DNA from: Marinospirillum sp.
GTDB taxonomy: Bacteria > Pseudomonadota > Gammaproteobacteria > Pseudomonadales > Halomonadaceae
NCBI RefSeq assembly: GCF_014859565.1
Contig: NZ_JACUUA010000060.1
Coordinates: forward strand, 1 to 18,702
Direction of reading: 5' to 3'
DNA: 18,702 nt
Shown: positions 12,955 through 18,702 of the stretch, piece after piece
Layout of the letters: each line of letters opens with the position of its first letter
Numbering within the stretch: position 1 is the first letter of the stretch
Translations under genes and position numbers: made by a program
Notes under the pieces: generated by a model
Seen by the model: the letters and a program-made list of their open reading frames with translations, nothing else
Told to the model about the DNA's origin: nothing
Databases searched by the model: none

Positions 12955-13183
12955 GAAAAAGCAGATCCGGCTTTTCTGGTGCGACTCTGCGAGGTGCTGG
13001 ATTGCGGACTACCCCTATAACTGGATTGCCGAATACTGTTACGGCACAACAGAAATACCGCTCTATGTCGGGAAAGAAGCTGAGCCCGAAGAATTACGCA
13101 TGGAACTATTGGCACAAAACCCCGGCTGGGCGTGTTACATCTGCTGGCCGGAGTGGAGGGAGGGAACCGATGAAATGGATTAA
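12941..13183 (+). CDS. Small tryptophan/cysteine-rich hypothetical protein
   Basis: An 80-residue protein, basic at the start (MKRHKKKQIRLFWC), with an unusually high number of tryptophan, tyrosine and cysteine residues and an acidic end. Its start overlaps the TolC-like gene by 14 bp and its end overlaps the YdjM-like gene by 14 bp, so all three are probably translated together. There is no membrane segment and no domain that I recognise. That it is real rests on position and on codon use like its neighbours. Confidence 0.6.
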   Translation: MKRHKKKQIRLFWCDSARCWIADYPYNWIAEYCYGTTEIPLYVGKEAEPEELRMELLAQNPGWACYICWPEWREGTDEMD

Positions 13184-13691
13184 CCATGTCGCCATAGGCG
13201 GCGCAACTACTGCCCTGATTAACCCCGCATTGGTGCCGGTCGCCATGTTGGGCGCTACTGCCCCCGATTGGATGGAATGGATCGCTAAAGGCATTGGCCG
13301 ACCCGTTAAACACCGTGGACCGACTCATTACTTAGCTGTTTGGTTGGTTGCACTGCTGGCCGCATGGATATTGGAGCCGACCGGTGTACTTGCTGCTTTT
13401 GCCTGGGGCGGCTTAACCCACATCATTTGTGATGCTATGACGGTTTCCGGTGTGCCCTTTTCGCCTTATAGTGACAGGCGGTTTCATTTATTTGGTGGGC
13501 GTTTTCGGACAGGTGATCCAGCTGAATATGCCATTTCATTTGGCGTGGTGGCGGCCTGCGTTGGGGTGTTTATGATGATCGGCAGCGCCTCAAGCGGCTG
13601 GTACCCATTTTTTTATGATTGGCATGGTTTATACAACCAGGGGGTGATTGATGGGAGCGAATGGCGGGCAAATCGTTTCAGATTCTTCTAG
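13170..13691 (+). CDS. YdjM-like inner-membrane protein (DUF457, metal-dependent hydrolase family)
   Basis: A 173-residue membrane protein of the YdjM/DUF457 family. Family signatures are visible: an early NHVAIGG, LGATAPDWMEW, KHRGPTHYLAVWLV and GGLTHIICDAMTVSGVPFSP, whose conserved histidines and aspartates give the putative metal site; hydrophobic helices fill the rest. The chosen ATG at 13170 follows GGAGGGAGGG, and gives the family's MKxxxHxxxG start; longer upstream readings of this frame lack a ribosome site and would overlap the previous gene entirely. In E. coli YdjM is SOS-regulated; function in this cluster is unknown, possibly envelope lipid or wall chemistry. Confidence 0.85.
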   Translation: MKWINHVAIGGATTALINPALVPVAMLGATAPDWMEWIAKGIGRPVKHRGPTHYLAVWLVALLAAWILEPTGVLAAFAWGGLTHIICDAMTVSGVPFSPYSDRRFHLFGGRFRTGDPAEYAISFGVVAACVGVFMMIGSASSGWYPFFYDWHGLYNQGVIDGSEWRANRFRFF

Positions 13692-13839
13692 AAACCAAAA
13701 AAGAAGGTGTGATTGGCACAAGCGTATTTTGTATATATTGCTTTTAGTATCAGTTGGTTGGCACATACACACTCTTGTCTTGGCTAATGATGCGGCTGAT
13801 GCAGCAATGGAGCTGATCACTAAATGCGCTTACTGGTGA
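13651..13839 (+). CDS. Tiny single-span membrane protein
   Basis: A 62-residue protein with one hydrophobic segment, LYILLLVSVGWHIHTLVLA, preceded by a basic stretch (RNQKRRCDWHKR), which predicts one membrane span with the N-terminus inside. AGGGGG precedes the ATG. It overlaps the YdjM-like gene by 41 bp, and its stop TGA overlaps an ATG of the endonuclease gene in TGATG. Its size and operon position recall small membrane helper proteins; no family is recognised. Confidence 0.55.
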   Translation: MGANGGQIVSDSSRNQKRRCDWHKRILYILLLVSVGWHIHTLVLANDAADAAMELITKCAYW

Positions 13840-14774
13840 TGAATTTGAGAAAGACTTTTTTACTATTTGCTGCAATTTTTTTTGCCAGCACAACCCTAGC
13901 GGCACCGGCGAATTTTGAACAGGCCAAGACCGAAGCGCGGCGCTACGTTTACCACGACCGCACTGAGGCGGGGACTTTTTATTGTGGCTGCAACTGGGAA
14001 TGGGTAGGGCGTTCCGGTGGCAGGACAAACTTGCAAAGCTGCGGCTACCAGATCCGTAGCCAGCCAACCCGAGCCAACCGAACCGAGTGGGAGCATATCG
14101 TACCGGCCAGCAGCTTTGGACAACTGCGTCAGTGTTGGCAGCAGGGTGGCCGCTCTAACTGCGGCGAAACAGATCCTGTTTTCAGGGCAATGGAAGCCGA
14201 CATGCACAACCTGACCCCCGCAGTGGGTGAAGTGAATGCAGACCGCAGTAACTACCAGTTTGGGGTTTTACCAGGGACACAAAAGCAGCACGGAGCCTGT
14301 GATTTTAAGGTGGATTTCTCGGCACGAACGGCTGAACCAAGGGATGCGGTAAAAGGCCAGATTGCCCGAATTTATTTTTACATTCATGATCGTTACGACG
14401 TGCCCATGAGCCGACAACAGCAGCAGCTGATGCTGGCTTGGCACCGGCAACACCCTGTTAGTGACTGGGAGCGCGAACGCGACCGCAGGATAGCGGCCAG
14501 AATGGGGCACTCGAACCCTTTTGTAACCGTTGAACGCACCTGGACACTCGGCCATAAAAACAGCGGCGATGGACTTTTTTCTGCACTGCCAAAGAACCAC
14601 CCAGTTACTCAAAAAATCGAGGGCGTAATCATCGGCAACAAAAACAGCAAGGTTTACCACCTGCCCCAAGGTTGCCCAAGTTACAACCGAGTTGCAGAGC
14701 AAAACCGCATTGAATTTGCGATTGAGGCCGAGGCACAGGCTGCCGGATTCACCAAAGCTGGAAACTGCCGCTAA
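13824..14774 (+). CDS. Secreted endonuclease I (EndA/Dns type) with C-terminal metal-binding tail
   Basis: A 316-residue exported nuclease. A signal peptide (MNLRKTFLLFAAIFF, cleavage near TLAAP) is followed by the endonuclease I domain: RTEWEHIVPASSFG with the catalytic histidine, then DMHNLTPAVGEVNADRSNYQFG and several cysteines for disulphides, as expected in the periplasm. The last 50 residues (IIGNKNSKVYHLPQGCPSYN to GNC) form an Ada-like cysteine/histidine metal-binding module often fused to nucleases. The first ATG at 13824 has GGAG upstream; ATG 13839 is equally plausible because it overlaps the previous stop as TGATG. The enzyme would degrade double-stranded DNA in the periplasm or outside the cell. 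It is the last gene of the envelope cluster. Confidence 0.9.
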   Translation: MRLLVMNLRKTFLLFAAIFFASTTLAAPANFEQAKTEARRYVYHDRTEAGTFYCGCNWEWVGRSGGRTNLQSCGYQIRSQPTRANRTEWEHIVPASSFGQLRQCWQQGGRSNCGETDPVFRAMEADMHNLTPAVGEVNADRSNYQFGVLPGTQKQHGACDFKVDFSARTAEPRDAVKGQIARIYFYIHDRYDVPMSRQQQQLMLAWHRQHPVSDWERERDRRIAARMGHSNPFVTVERTWTLGHKNSGDGLFSALPKNHPVTQKIEGVIIGNKNSKVYHLPQGCPSYNRVAEQNRIEFAIEAEAQAAGFTKAGNCR

Positions 14775-14784
14775 CTAAAAATAT

Positions 14785-14827
14785 CCACAAAATTTGTGGG
14801 TAACCCGGTGGGCAGTTTGCCCATCGG
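14785..14827. repeat. Two tandem hairpins after the endonuclease gene
   Basis: CCACAAA-A-TTTGTGG (14785-14799) and CCGGTGGGCA-GTT-TGCCCATCGG (14805-14827, one G-U) follow the endonuclease stop within 11 and 31 bp. Neither has a T-run. They may protect the mRNA end, terminate with Rho, or be part of the partition site upstream of parA. Confidence 0.5.
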
Positions 14828-14879
14828 TACACCGGCTGAATGGCTCACCGACTGGTTAAAAAATAAACATCAAAAACCC

Positions 14880-14930
14880 TTCACTTTTACCAGGCAACTG
14901 GCTAAAATCATTTTTACAAAATCGTAAAAA
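14880..14930 (+). promoter_or_regulatory. parA promoter with overlapping operator
   Basis: TTCACT (14880-14885) and TAAAAT (14903-14908) are 17 bp apart. The palindrome TTTTTAC-AAAATC-GTAAAAA (14911-14930) covers the expected transcription start, the position of an autorepressor site in partition operons. Bases 14918-14945 are repeated in inverse orientation at 5965-5992. Confidence 0.6.
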
Positions 14931-14954
14931 CTTAAAAGCGCAAAAGGTGAAAAG

Positions 14955-15581
14955 ATGATTTACAGCATCCTGAACCAGAAGGGCGGCGTAGGAAAAACAA
15001 CGCTTTCCGTCAACTTGGCGGCCAGCTTTGCCCGTGGCGGAGCGCGTGTTCTGCTGCTGGATGCTGATCCCCAGGGCAGCAGTTTAGACTGGGCTGCAGC
15101 GCGGGAAGATGAACCCCTTTTCACTGTGCTTGGCTTACCACGACCCACGATCCACAAAGAAATTACCCAGCTGGCTAAGGATTACGACCACGTTTTTATC
15201 GACGGGCCACCCCGCGTAACAGAGCTGGCCAGATCCGCGATTATGGCCGCTGACGTGGTGCTGATCCCCGTGCAGCCCAGCCCTTATGATGTTTGGGCGG
15301 CTGACGAAGTGGTGCAGCTGATCAAAGAAGCCCAGATTTATAAAGAAAGACTGAAAGCCTTTTTTGTAATTAACCGTAAAATCGTAAATACAGCAATCGG
15401 GCGCGACGTGGGCGAAGCCCTGGAAAATTATCAACTGCCGGTGCTGGCCAGCAGCATTAACCAGCGGGTGGTTTTTGCAGAAACGGCTGCTGTTGGTAAA
15501 GCCGTTTTTGAAACCAAAGACAAACAGGCGGCTGAAGAAATTGAAGCCATCAAGAAAGAACTGCAGGAGCGCACAGCATGA
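14955..15581 (+). CDS. parA: ParA-family partition ATPase (type Ib)
   Basis: A 208-residue deviant-Walker ATPase that moves plasmid copies along the nucleoid before division. The N-terminus has QKGGVGKTTLSVNLA with the signature lysine, followed by VLLLDADPQGSSLDW, FIDGPPR and the later ADVVLIPVQPSPYDVW. The short length and absence of an N-terminal HTH mark the small ParF/type Ib class, which relies on a separate ribbon-helix-helix partner for DNA binding and repression. AAAGGTG supplies the ribosome site. The stop overlaps the next start as ATGA, so the pair is coupled. A promoter with an operator-like palindrome lies directly upstream. Confidence 0.95.
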   Translation: MIYSILNQKGGVGKTTLSVNLAASFARGGARVLLLDADPQGSSLDWAAAREDEPLFTVLGLPRPTIHKEITQLAKDYDHVFIDGPPRVTELARSAIMAADVVLIPVQPSPYDVWAADEVVQLIKEAQIYKERLKAFFVINRKIVNTAIGRDVGEALENYQLPVLASSINQRVVFAETAAVGKAVFETKDKQAAEEIEAIKKELQERTA

Positions 15582-15811
15582 GCGGAAAAAAAGTGGCCTT
15601 TGGTGCCAAACCCAAACAAACCCCAACCGCTGACGACTGGGTGGAAAAACGCGAAACACCCGAAGACGAAAACAAACCGAAAATGAAGCGCCTGACCATT
15701 GATATACCGGAAGACCTACACCGCCAGATCAAAGCAGAATGCGCTATGCGGGGCAGCAAAATAGCGGATGAAGTGCGGGAACTGCTTTTGCAGAAATATG
15801 GAAAAGCGTAG
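15578..15811 (+). CDS. Ribbon-helix-helix partition partner (ParG-like)
   Basis: A 77-residue protein with a flexible charged N-terminal tail and a ribbon-helix-helix domain at about 36-76: the strand KRLTIDIP, helix EDLHRQIKAECAMRG and helix SKIADEVRELLLQKYG. This is the architecture of ParG and related centromere-binding repressors, whose tail stimulates the cognate ParA ATPase. It overlaps parA by 4 bp. It probably binds the palindrome in the parA leader, and perhaps the inverted copy of that leader at 5965-5992. The family assignment is by pattern and context. Confidence 0.85.
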   Translation: MSGKKVAFGAKPKQTPTADDWVEKRETPEDENKPKMKRLTIDIPEDLHRQIKAECAMRGSKIADEVRELLLQKYGKA

Positions 15812-16029
15812 AAAAGTAAAAGTGATTAAAATGAAACACAACAAGCTACGAACTTTACCGCACACGCCAGAGTGCCTTAGCAAAAACAGCGCTTGAAATA
15901 ACCAAGCTGCGGAACCCAGCACTGTTGAAGCCGTTAAAAAAGCACACGGATGCACAAATTGCACGCTACCTGCTTTTGGGCAGCCGTGAATTCATTCAGT
16001 CGCTGGATTCCGTAATCATTGCTGAATAA
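15798..16029 (+). pseudogene. Frame-broken small gene after the partition pair
   Basis: An ATG at 15798 (with another at 15831 in the same frame) opens a frame beginning MEKRRKVKVIKMKHN, which runs only to a TGA at 15894-15896. From about 15844 a different frame is open for 61 codons to TAA at 16027-16029 and has the better protein character: SYELYRTRQSALAKTALEIT, then helical segments ending in FIQSLDSVIIAE. That second frame has no start codon of its own. Skipping one base near 15843 joins the two into one protein of about 76 residues. Explanations are an inactivating indel, a sequencing error, or +1 frameshifting. Its place after parA and the RHH gene suggests a third partition-operon protein. 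Confidence 0.55.
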
Positions 16030-16035
16030 CTGCTA

Positions 16036-16061
16036 TGGGGGCGCGAAAGCGAAAGCCCCCA
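16036..16061. terminator. G+C-rich hairpin closing the partition operon
   Basis: TGGGGGC (16036-16042) pairs with GCCCCCA (16055-16061). It lies 7 bp after the broken gene and at the boundary with the A+T-rich R-M cassette. No T-run follows, so it is at best a weak intrinsic terminator. Confidence 0.45.
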
Positions 16062-16112
16062 ACGCCCACTACCGCAGCAAGCAAAGGATAACTCCTTAAT
16101 GAGAGCTGAGCA

Positions 16113-16826
16113 TCAGGAACCCGACACATACGCCTTATTAAAGTTATTACAAAAGTGAACAGATGAAGTCACTATTGAAGGGTCTAGTTTAACATTAAAA
16201 TCTTCGTATATTATTTCTGATACAATTAAAGGCAGTAAATTATAAAGATCATCAATAGCACTTTGGTTACCAGTGATGAGTGAATAAAAAGACCGGCCAT
16301 CAATTACACGAATATCTTCCCTGTATGGCAATGTCATATGAGATTGATTGTCGGAAGGGATAAAAGGTTTATTATAAACAGTGGCGTTTTTAGGTAAAAT
16401 CTCAACATAGTAACCAGTATAACCAGGATAACCATTTAGCTTGTGTTCTAGATCTCTGTAAATAGAAACTTTATGATTACCTTTTGTGGTGTTGTGCTTG
16501 TTTTTGATTTCAGCAATTATCTTTTTTCCATGGTGCACAATGTCAACCACATTCCCTATAGGCAAAAGAGTTACACCGTCAACTGATCCAATTATTTCTT
16601 CATGCAGTGTACCTATTGCATTTTGCTTTGTTTTTTGTATTTGTCTTTCATGCTCTTGTTTCATCCATTGATCCAAACTAATATTTTGAGACAATGAATC
16701 TATTACAGCCGAGAAACAATCCAAGGTGTTACGATAGATGTCTTGTCCTACAATTTGAGCTTGATATACTCTTCTGATACTGCCGCGTATAGCTTCTTTA
16801 AGTTTTGTTTTATCAAATGCCGACAT
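16113..16826 (-). CDS. Eco47II/Sau96I-type restriction endonuclease
   Basis: A 237-residue protein resembling the Eco47II restriction endonuclease family (about 240 residues). The conserved IIGSVDG segment (78-84) precedes the nuclease core NVVDIVHHGKKIIAEIKNKH, where D95 and E106-x-K108 form the PD-(D/E)xK site, then NHKVSIYRDLEHKLNGYPGY and YYVEILPK. Relatives cut GGWCC (Eco47II, SinI) or GGNCC (Sau96I). The ATG has a strong AAAGGAG ribosome site. It is transcribed away from the methyltransferase gene across a 266-bp control region. Low GC relative to the adjacent partition genes points to acquisition as a cassette. Exact specificity cannot be read from sequence. Confidence 0.85.
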   Translation of the reverse strand: MSAFDKTKLKEAIRGSIRRVYQAQIVGQDIYRNTLDCFSAVIDSLSQNISLDQWMKQEHERQIQKTKQNAIGTLHEEIIGSVDGVTLLPIGNVVDIVHHGKKIIAEIKNKHNTTKGNHKVSIYRDLEHKLNGYPGYTGYYVEILPKNATVYNKPFIPSDNQSHMTLPYREDIRVIDGRSFYSLITGNQSAIDDLYNLLPLIVSEIIYEDFNVKLDPSIVTSSVHFCNNFNKAYVSGS

Positions 16827-17028
16827 AGTTGTTAATCTCCTTTAGCCGAGTGATTTCTTTATTAAGAAAAACGCAGCGTATCATACAGGTAAATTTTGGA
16901 GAATTCACAAAAATACCGTAATTAAAAAAGTCTTTTATAAACAATAAGTTAAAATATCTGAAACAGCTTTAGGAAGACTATAGCGCAATAGTAGACACCT
17001 TAAAAAGTAGATGGGCTTGAAAAAATAC

Positions 17029-17057
17029 TGGACCTGTATAACGGAATGGTGTATATT
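17029..17057 (+). promoter_or_regulatory. Candidate methyltransferase promoter containing a GGACC site
   Basis: TGGACC (17029-17034) and TATATT (17052-17057) are separated by 17 bp and lie upstream of the methyltransferase start. The -35 box contains GGACC (17030-17034), a predicted target of this very R-M system, so methylation could alter promoter strength. An alternative -10, TATAAC at 17037-17042, lacks a well-spaced -35. Confidence 0.4.
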
Positions 17058-17092
17058 GATACAGTGTCTAACGTGAAAGTGGAAACGTCATT

Positions 17093-18331
17093 ATGCATGG
17101 TATCCAAAATAAAGCCAGCTACAGTATTGAAATGCTAGCAGATATACTATCTCAATCTAAAGCAACAATAAACGCAAGGGTTAAAAAAGGTGAGTTAAAT
17201 GTTTGTAAATATACAGGAAAAATAGATATAAATAATTTGCTTGAATTTAAAGAAATTAACTCTATGGTCGAAAGTAATTGGGATGAGGAGCACTCAATAA
17301 AACCAATAAAAGAATTTAAAATGGTTGAGCTATTTGCTGGCGGCGGCGGTCTAGCCATTGGAATGGAGCAAGCAGGACTTAAAAGTATATTTCTGAATGA
17401 AATAGATAAAGATGCCTGCAACACATTAAGACATAACAGGCCTGAATGGAATGTTGTGGAAGGGGATATTTCTAATATTAACTTCAAAGAAATAAATCAT
17501 GAGGTTGATGTGCTGACTGGCGGTTTCCCATGCCAAGCCTTTTCTTATGCGGGAAAAAGCTTGGGTTTTGAAGATACACGTGGGACGCTTTTTTTTGAAA
17601 TGGCACGAGCTATAAAAGAAACAAAACCTAAATTATTTCTTGCTGAGAATGTTAAAGCTTTATCAACTCATAATAACGGAAAGACACTAAATACAATAAA
17701 AAATATAATCAATGAAATAGGTTATGATTTAATTGATGCAAGGGTTCTCAAGGCTATATTTTATAAGGTGCCGCAAAAAAGAGAAAGACTAATAATGATT
17801 GGGATAAGAAAGGATTTATCAGGAAAAGTTCGTTTTCATTGGCCTTCACCATACAAAAGAATAATGACAATACGAGACGTGCTTTATGCAGGAGAACTAT
17901 ACGATACAGATGTACCTAAATCTGAAGGACAAGAGTATCCGAAAAGAAAAAAAGAAATTATGTGTAAAGTACCACAGGGAGGATACTGGCGAAACTTACC
18001 AGATGATTTACAACGTGAATATATGGGGGGAAGCTACTTTTTAGGTGGGGGTAAAACAGGTATGGCAAGACGCCTATCCTTAGATGAGCCAAGTTTAACA
18101 TTAACAACTTCACCTGCACAAAAACAGACTGAACGCTGCCATCCTATTGAGACAAGGCCATTGCAGGTGCGTGAGTATGCGAGAATCCAAACATTTCCTG
18201 ATAATTGGGAGTTCAAAGGGTCAAAAAATTCTGCTTATAAGCAAATTGGAAATGCGGTACCAGTAAACATGGCAAGAGCATTAGGTAATTCATTGGTAAG
18301 ATTGTTGAATGATATCGAAAAAATAAATTAA
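17093..18331 (+). CDS. C5-cytosine DNA methyltransferase (SinI/Eco47II type) with N-terminal HTH
   Basis: A 412-residue C5-cytosine methyltransferase. Motif I is VELFAGGGGLAIGMEQAG (78-95), the catalytic GGFPCQAFSYAG has cysteine 147, ENV is at 185-187, motif VIII reads VPQKRERLIMIG and motif X QIGNAVPVNMARALG. The target-recognition stretch from GGYWRNLPDD to SPAQKQTERCHP is typical of enzymes for GGWCC/GGNCC. Residues 10-35 (SIEMLADILSQSKATINARV) form an HTH ahead of the catalytic domain; in SsoII/Ecl18kI-type enzymes such an extension binds the intergenic operator and represses the methyltransferase gene. The start ATG lacks a strong ribosome site. It protects DNA from the divergently encoded endonuclease. 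Confidence 0.93.
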   Translation: MHGIQNKASYSIEMLADILSQSKATINARVKKGELNVCKYTGKIDINNLLEFKEINSMVESNWDEEHSIKPIKEFKMVELFAGGGGLAIGMEQAGLKSIFLNEIDKDACNTLRHNRPEWNVVEGDISNINFKEINHEVDVLTGGFPCQAFSYAGKSLGFEDTRGTLFFEMARAIKETKPKLFLAENVKALSTHNNGKTLNTIKNIINEIGYDLIDARVLKAIFYKVPQKRERLIMIGIRKDLSGKVRFHWPSPYKRIMTIRDVLYAGELYDTDVPKSEGQEYPKRKKEIMCKVPQGGYWRNLPDDLQREYMGGSYFLGGGKTGMARRLSLDEPSLTLTTSPAQKQTERCHPIETRPLQVREYARIQTFPDNWEFKGSKNSAYKQIGNAVPVNMARALGNSLVRLLNDIEKIN

Positions 18332-18356
18332 AATTAATCGGCAGGATGGAAAGAAA

Positions 18357-18656
18357 ATGAATTCAAACAAATTGATTTTCAATAAAAATTATTTCGAAGA
18401 GAAAATACCGCCAACATTTTATGACCATAGTAATAGAAATGATATTTGCCCATCTATCTACTCAAGATTGCTTGGTATTAAGATTTTCATAGACAGTAAA
18501 AACCCTGAGGAAAGAGAGGAGCCAAATTACCCAAGATTCTCAGTTTACAAAACAAATGAAATTGGAGAAACAGAAGAGATAGCGTACGAGACAGAAGTTT
18601 GGCAAGAAATATTAGATTTTATTGAAAAATTAAAACAAAGCGGAACTGGGGTTTGA
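18357..18656 (+). CDS. Small hypothetical protein after the methyltransferase
   Basis: An unrecognised 99-residue, acidic, soluble protein with A+T-rich codon use like the methyltransferase gene 25 bp upstream, so the two belong to one cassette. AGGATGGA precedes the ATG. The last three codons and the stop lie inside the 42-bp flanking block (18646-18687), so its 3' end may have been rebuilt by the event that joined the cassette to that block; the original C-terminus could be different. It might be an R-M accessory protein, but no motif supports a function. Confidence 0.65.
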   Translation: MNSNKLIFNKNYFEEKIPPTFYDHSNRNDICPSIYSRLLGIKIFIDSKNPEEREEPNYPRFSVYKTNEIGETEEIAYETEVWQEILDFIEKLKQSGTGV

Positions 18657-18687
18657 AGTCCAATGGAACGAAAGTGTACGCTAACCC
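18646..18687 (+). repeat. 42-bp flanking block, right copy
   Basis: Begins CTGGGGTTTGAAGTCCAATG and ends GTGTACGCTAACCC. It differs from the left copy (1165-1206, inverse) at only two positions: T/A in a glycine codon of the shared open frame, and G/C giving lysine or asparagine. It overlaps the last codons of the preceding gene and ends 15 bp from the window edge. Confidence 0.85.
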
Positions 18688-18702
18688 ACCACCCGCATTA
18701 CC

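Noticed and set aside
13002..13169. Upstream extension of the YdjM-like gene
   Set aside because: The extra 56 residues overlap the preceding small gene and do not fit the family's MKxxxHxxxG start; the ATG at 13170 has a strong ribosome site.
1..18702. CRISPR array, tRNA or rRNA genes
   Set aside because: No regularly spaced short repeats with unique spacers and no tRNA- or rRNA-like sequence were seen; the repeats at 5.6-7.0 kb are too long and irregular for CRISPR.
1..18702. The window as a complete circular plasmid
   Set aside because: Joining the ends would finish the left recombinase after only seven more residues without its DNA-binding domain, so the ends are more likely cuts within a larger molecule; not decidable from this sequence.

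Overview
The window looks like part of a gammaproteobacterial plasmid or plasmid-like element. The basis is a ParA/ribbon-helix-helix partition pair, a large primase-helicase-type plasmid replication protein, two small serine recombinases, a RadC-like protein and a secreted endonuclease I, with no ribosomal, tRNA or core metabolic genes. The backbone has moderate GC; two restriction-modification (R-M) cassettes near the ends are visibly richer in A+T and look like later arrivals. The host genus cannot be named from the sequence.

Layout, left to right. 1-982: a serine resolvase cut by the window edge, and a DnaQ-type exonuclease, both on the minus strand. 1225-3349: a HindIII-like R-M operon (small cysteine-rich protein, endonuclease, methyltransferase) on the minus strand. 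3854-4276: an unrecognised minus-strand gene whose upstream region carries three copies of the operator-like palindrome CGTTA-N6-TAACG. 4620-5455: radC-like gene with a good promoter and an overlapping palindrome, then a small HTH protein. 5456-7155: 1.7 kb without convincing genes, full of repeated structured modules. 7156-10879: serine recombinase, replication protein and a small protein on the minus strand. 10973-14774: a plus-strand run ending in six closely packed or overlapping genes: P-loop ATPase with a C-terminal membrane segment, exported TolC-like protein, small protein, YdjM-like membrane protein, tiny membrane protein, endonuclease I. 14955-16029: parA, its RHH partner and a frame-broken small gene. 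16113-18656: a divergent Eco47II/Sau96I-type R-M system plus a small unknown gene.

The strongest candidate for something undescribed is the 5.6-7.04 kb region. Three copies of an element of about 164-219 nt fold into the same nested stem. The copies differ by compensatory changes, and wobble pairs make sense only for a plus-strand RNA. The same UGGGUUUU apical loop recurs on two otherwise different hairpins. A second notable signal is a 42-bp block (40/42 identical) in inverted orientation at the outer edge of each R-M cassette (1165-1206 and 18646-18687), suggesting a shared capture or recombination site. A third is a by-eye scarcity of GGNCC, the probable target of the second R-M system, with one GGACC lying in its own putative methyltransferase promoter.

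Functionally, replication, partition and multimer-resolution genes maintain the element, and two R-M systems probably add post-segregational stability and defence. The ATPase-to-nuclease cluster may form an envelope-associated apparatus of unknown role. All coordinates, repeats and counts were read by eye; no alignment, folding or database search was run.
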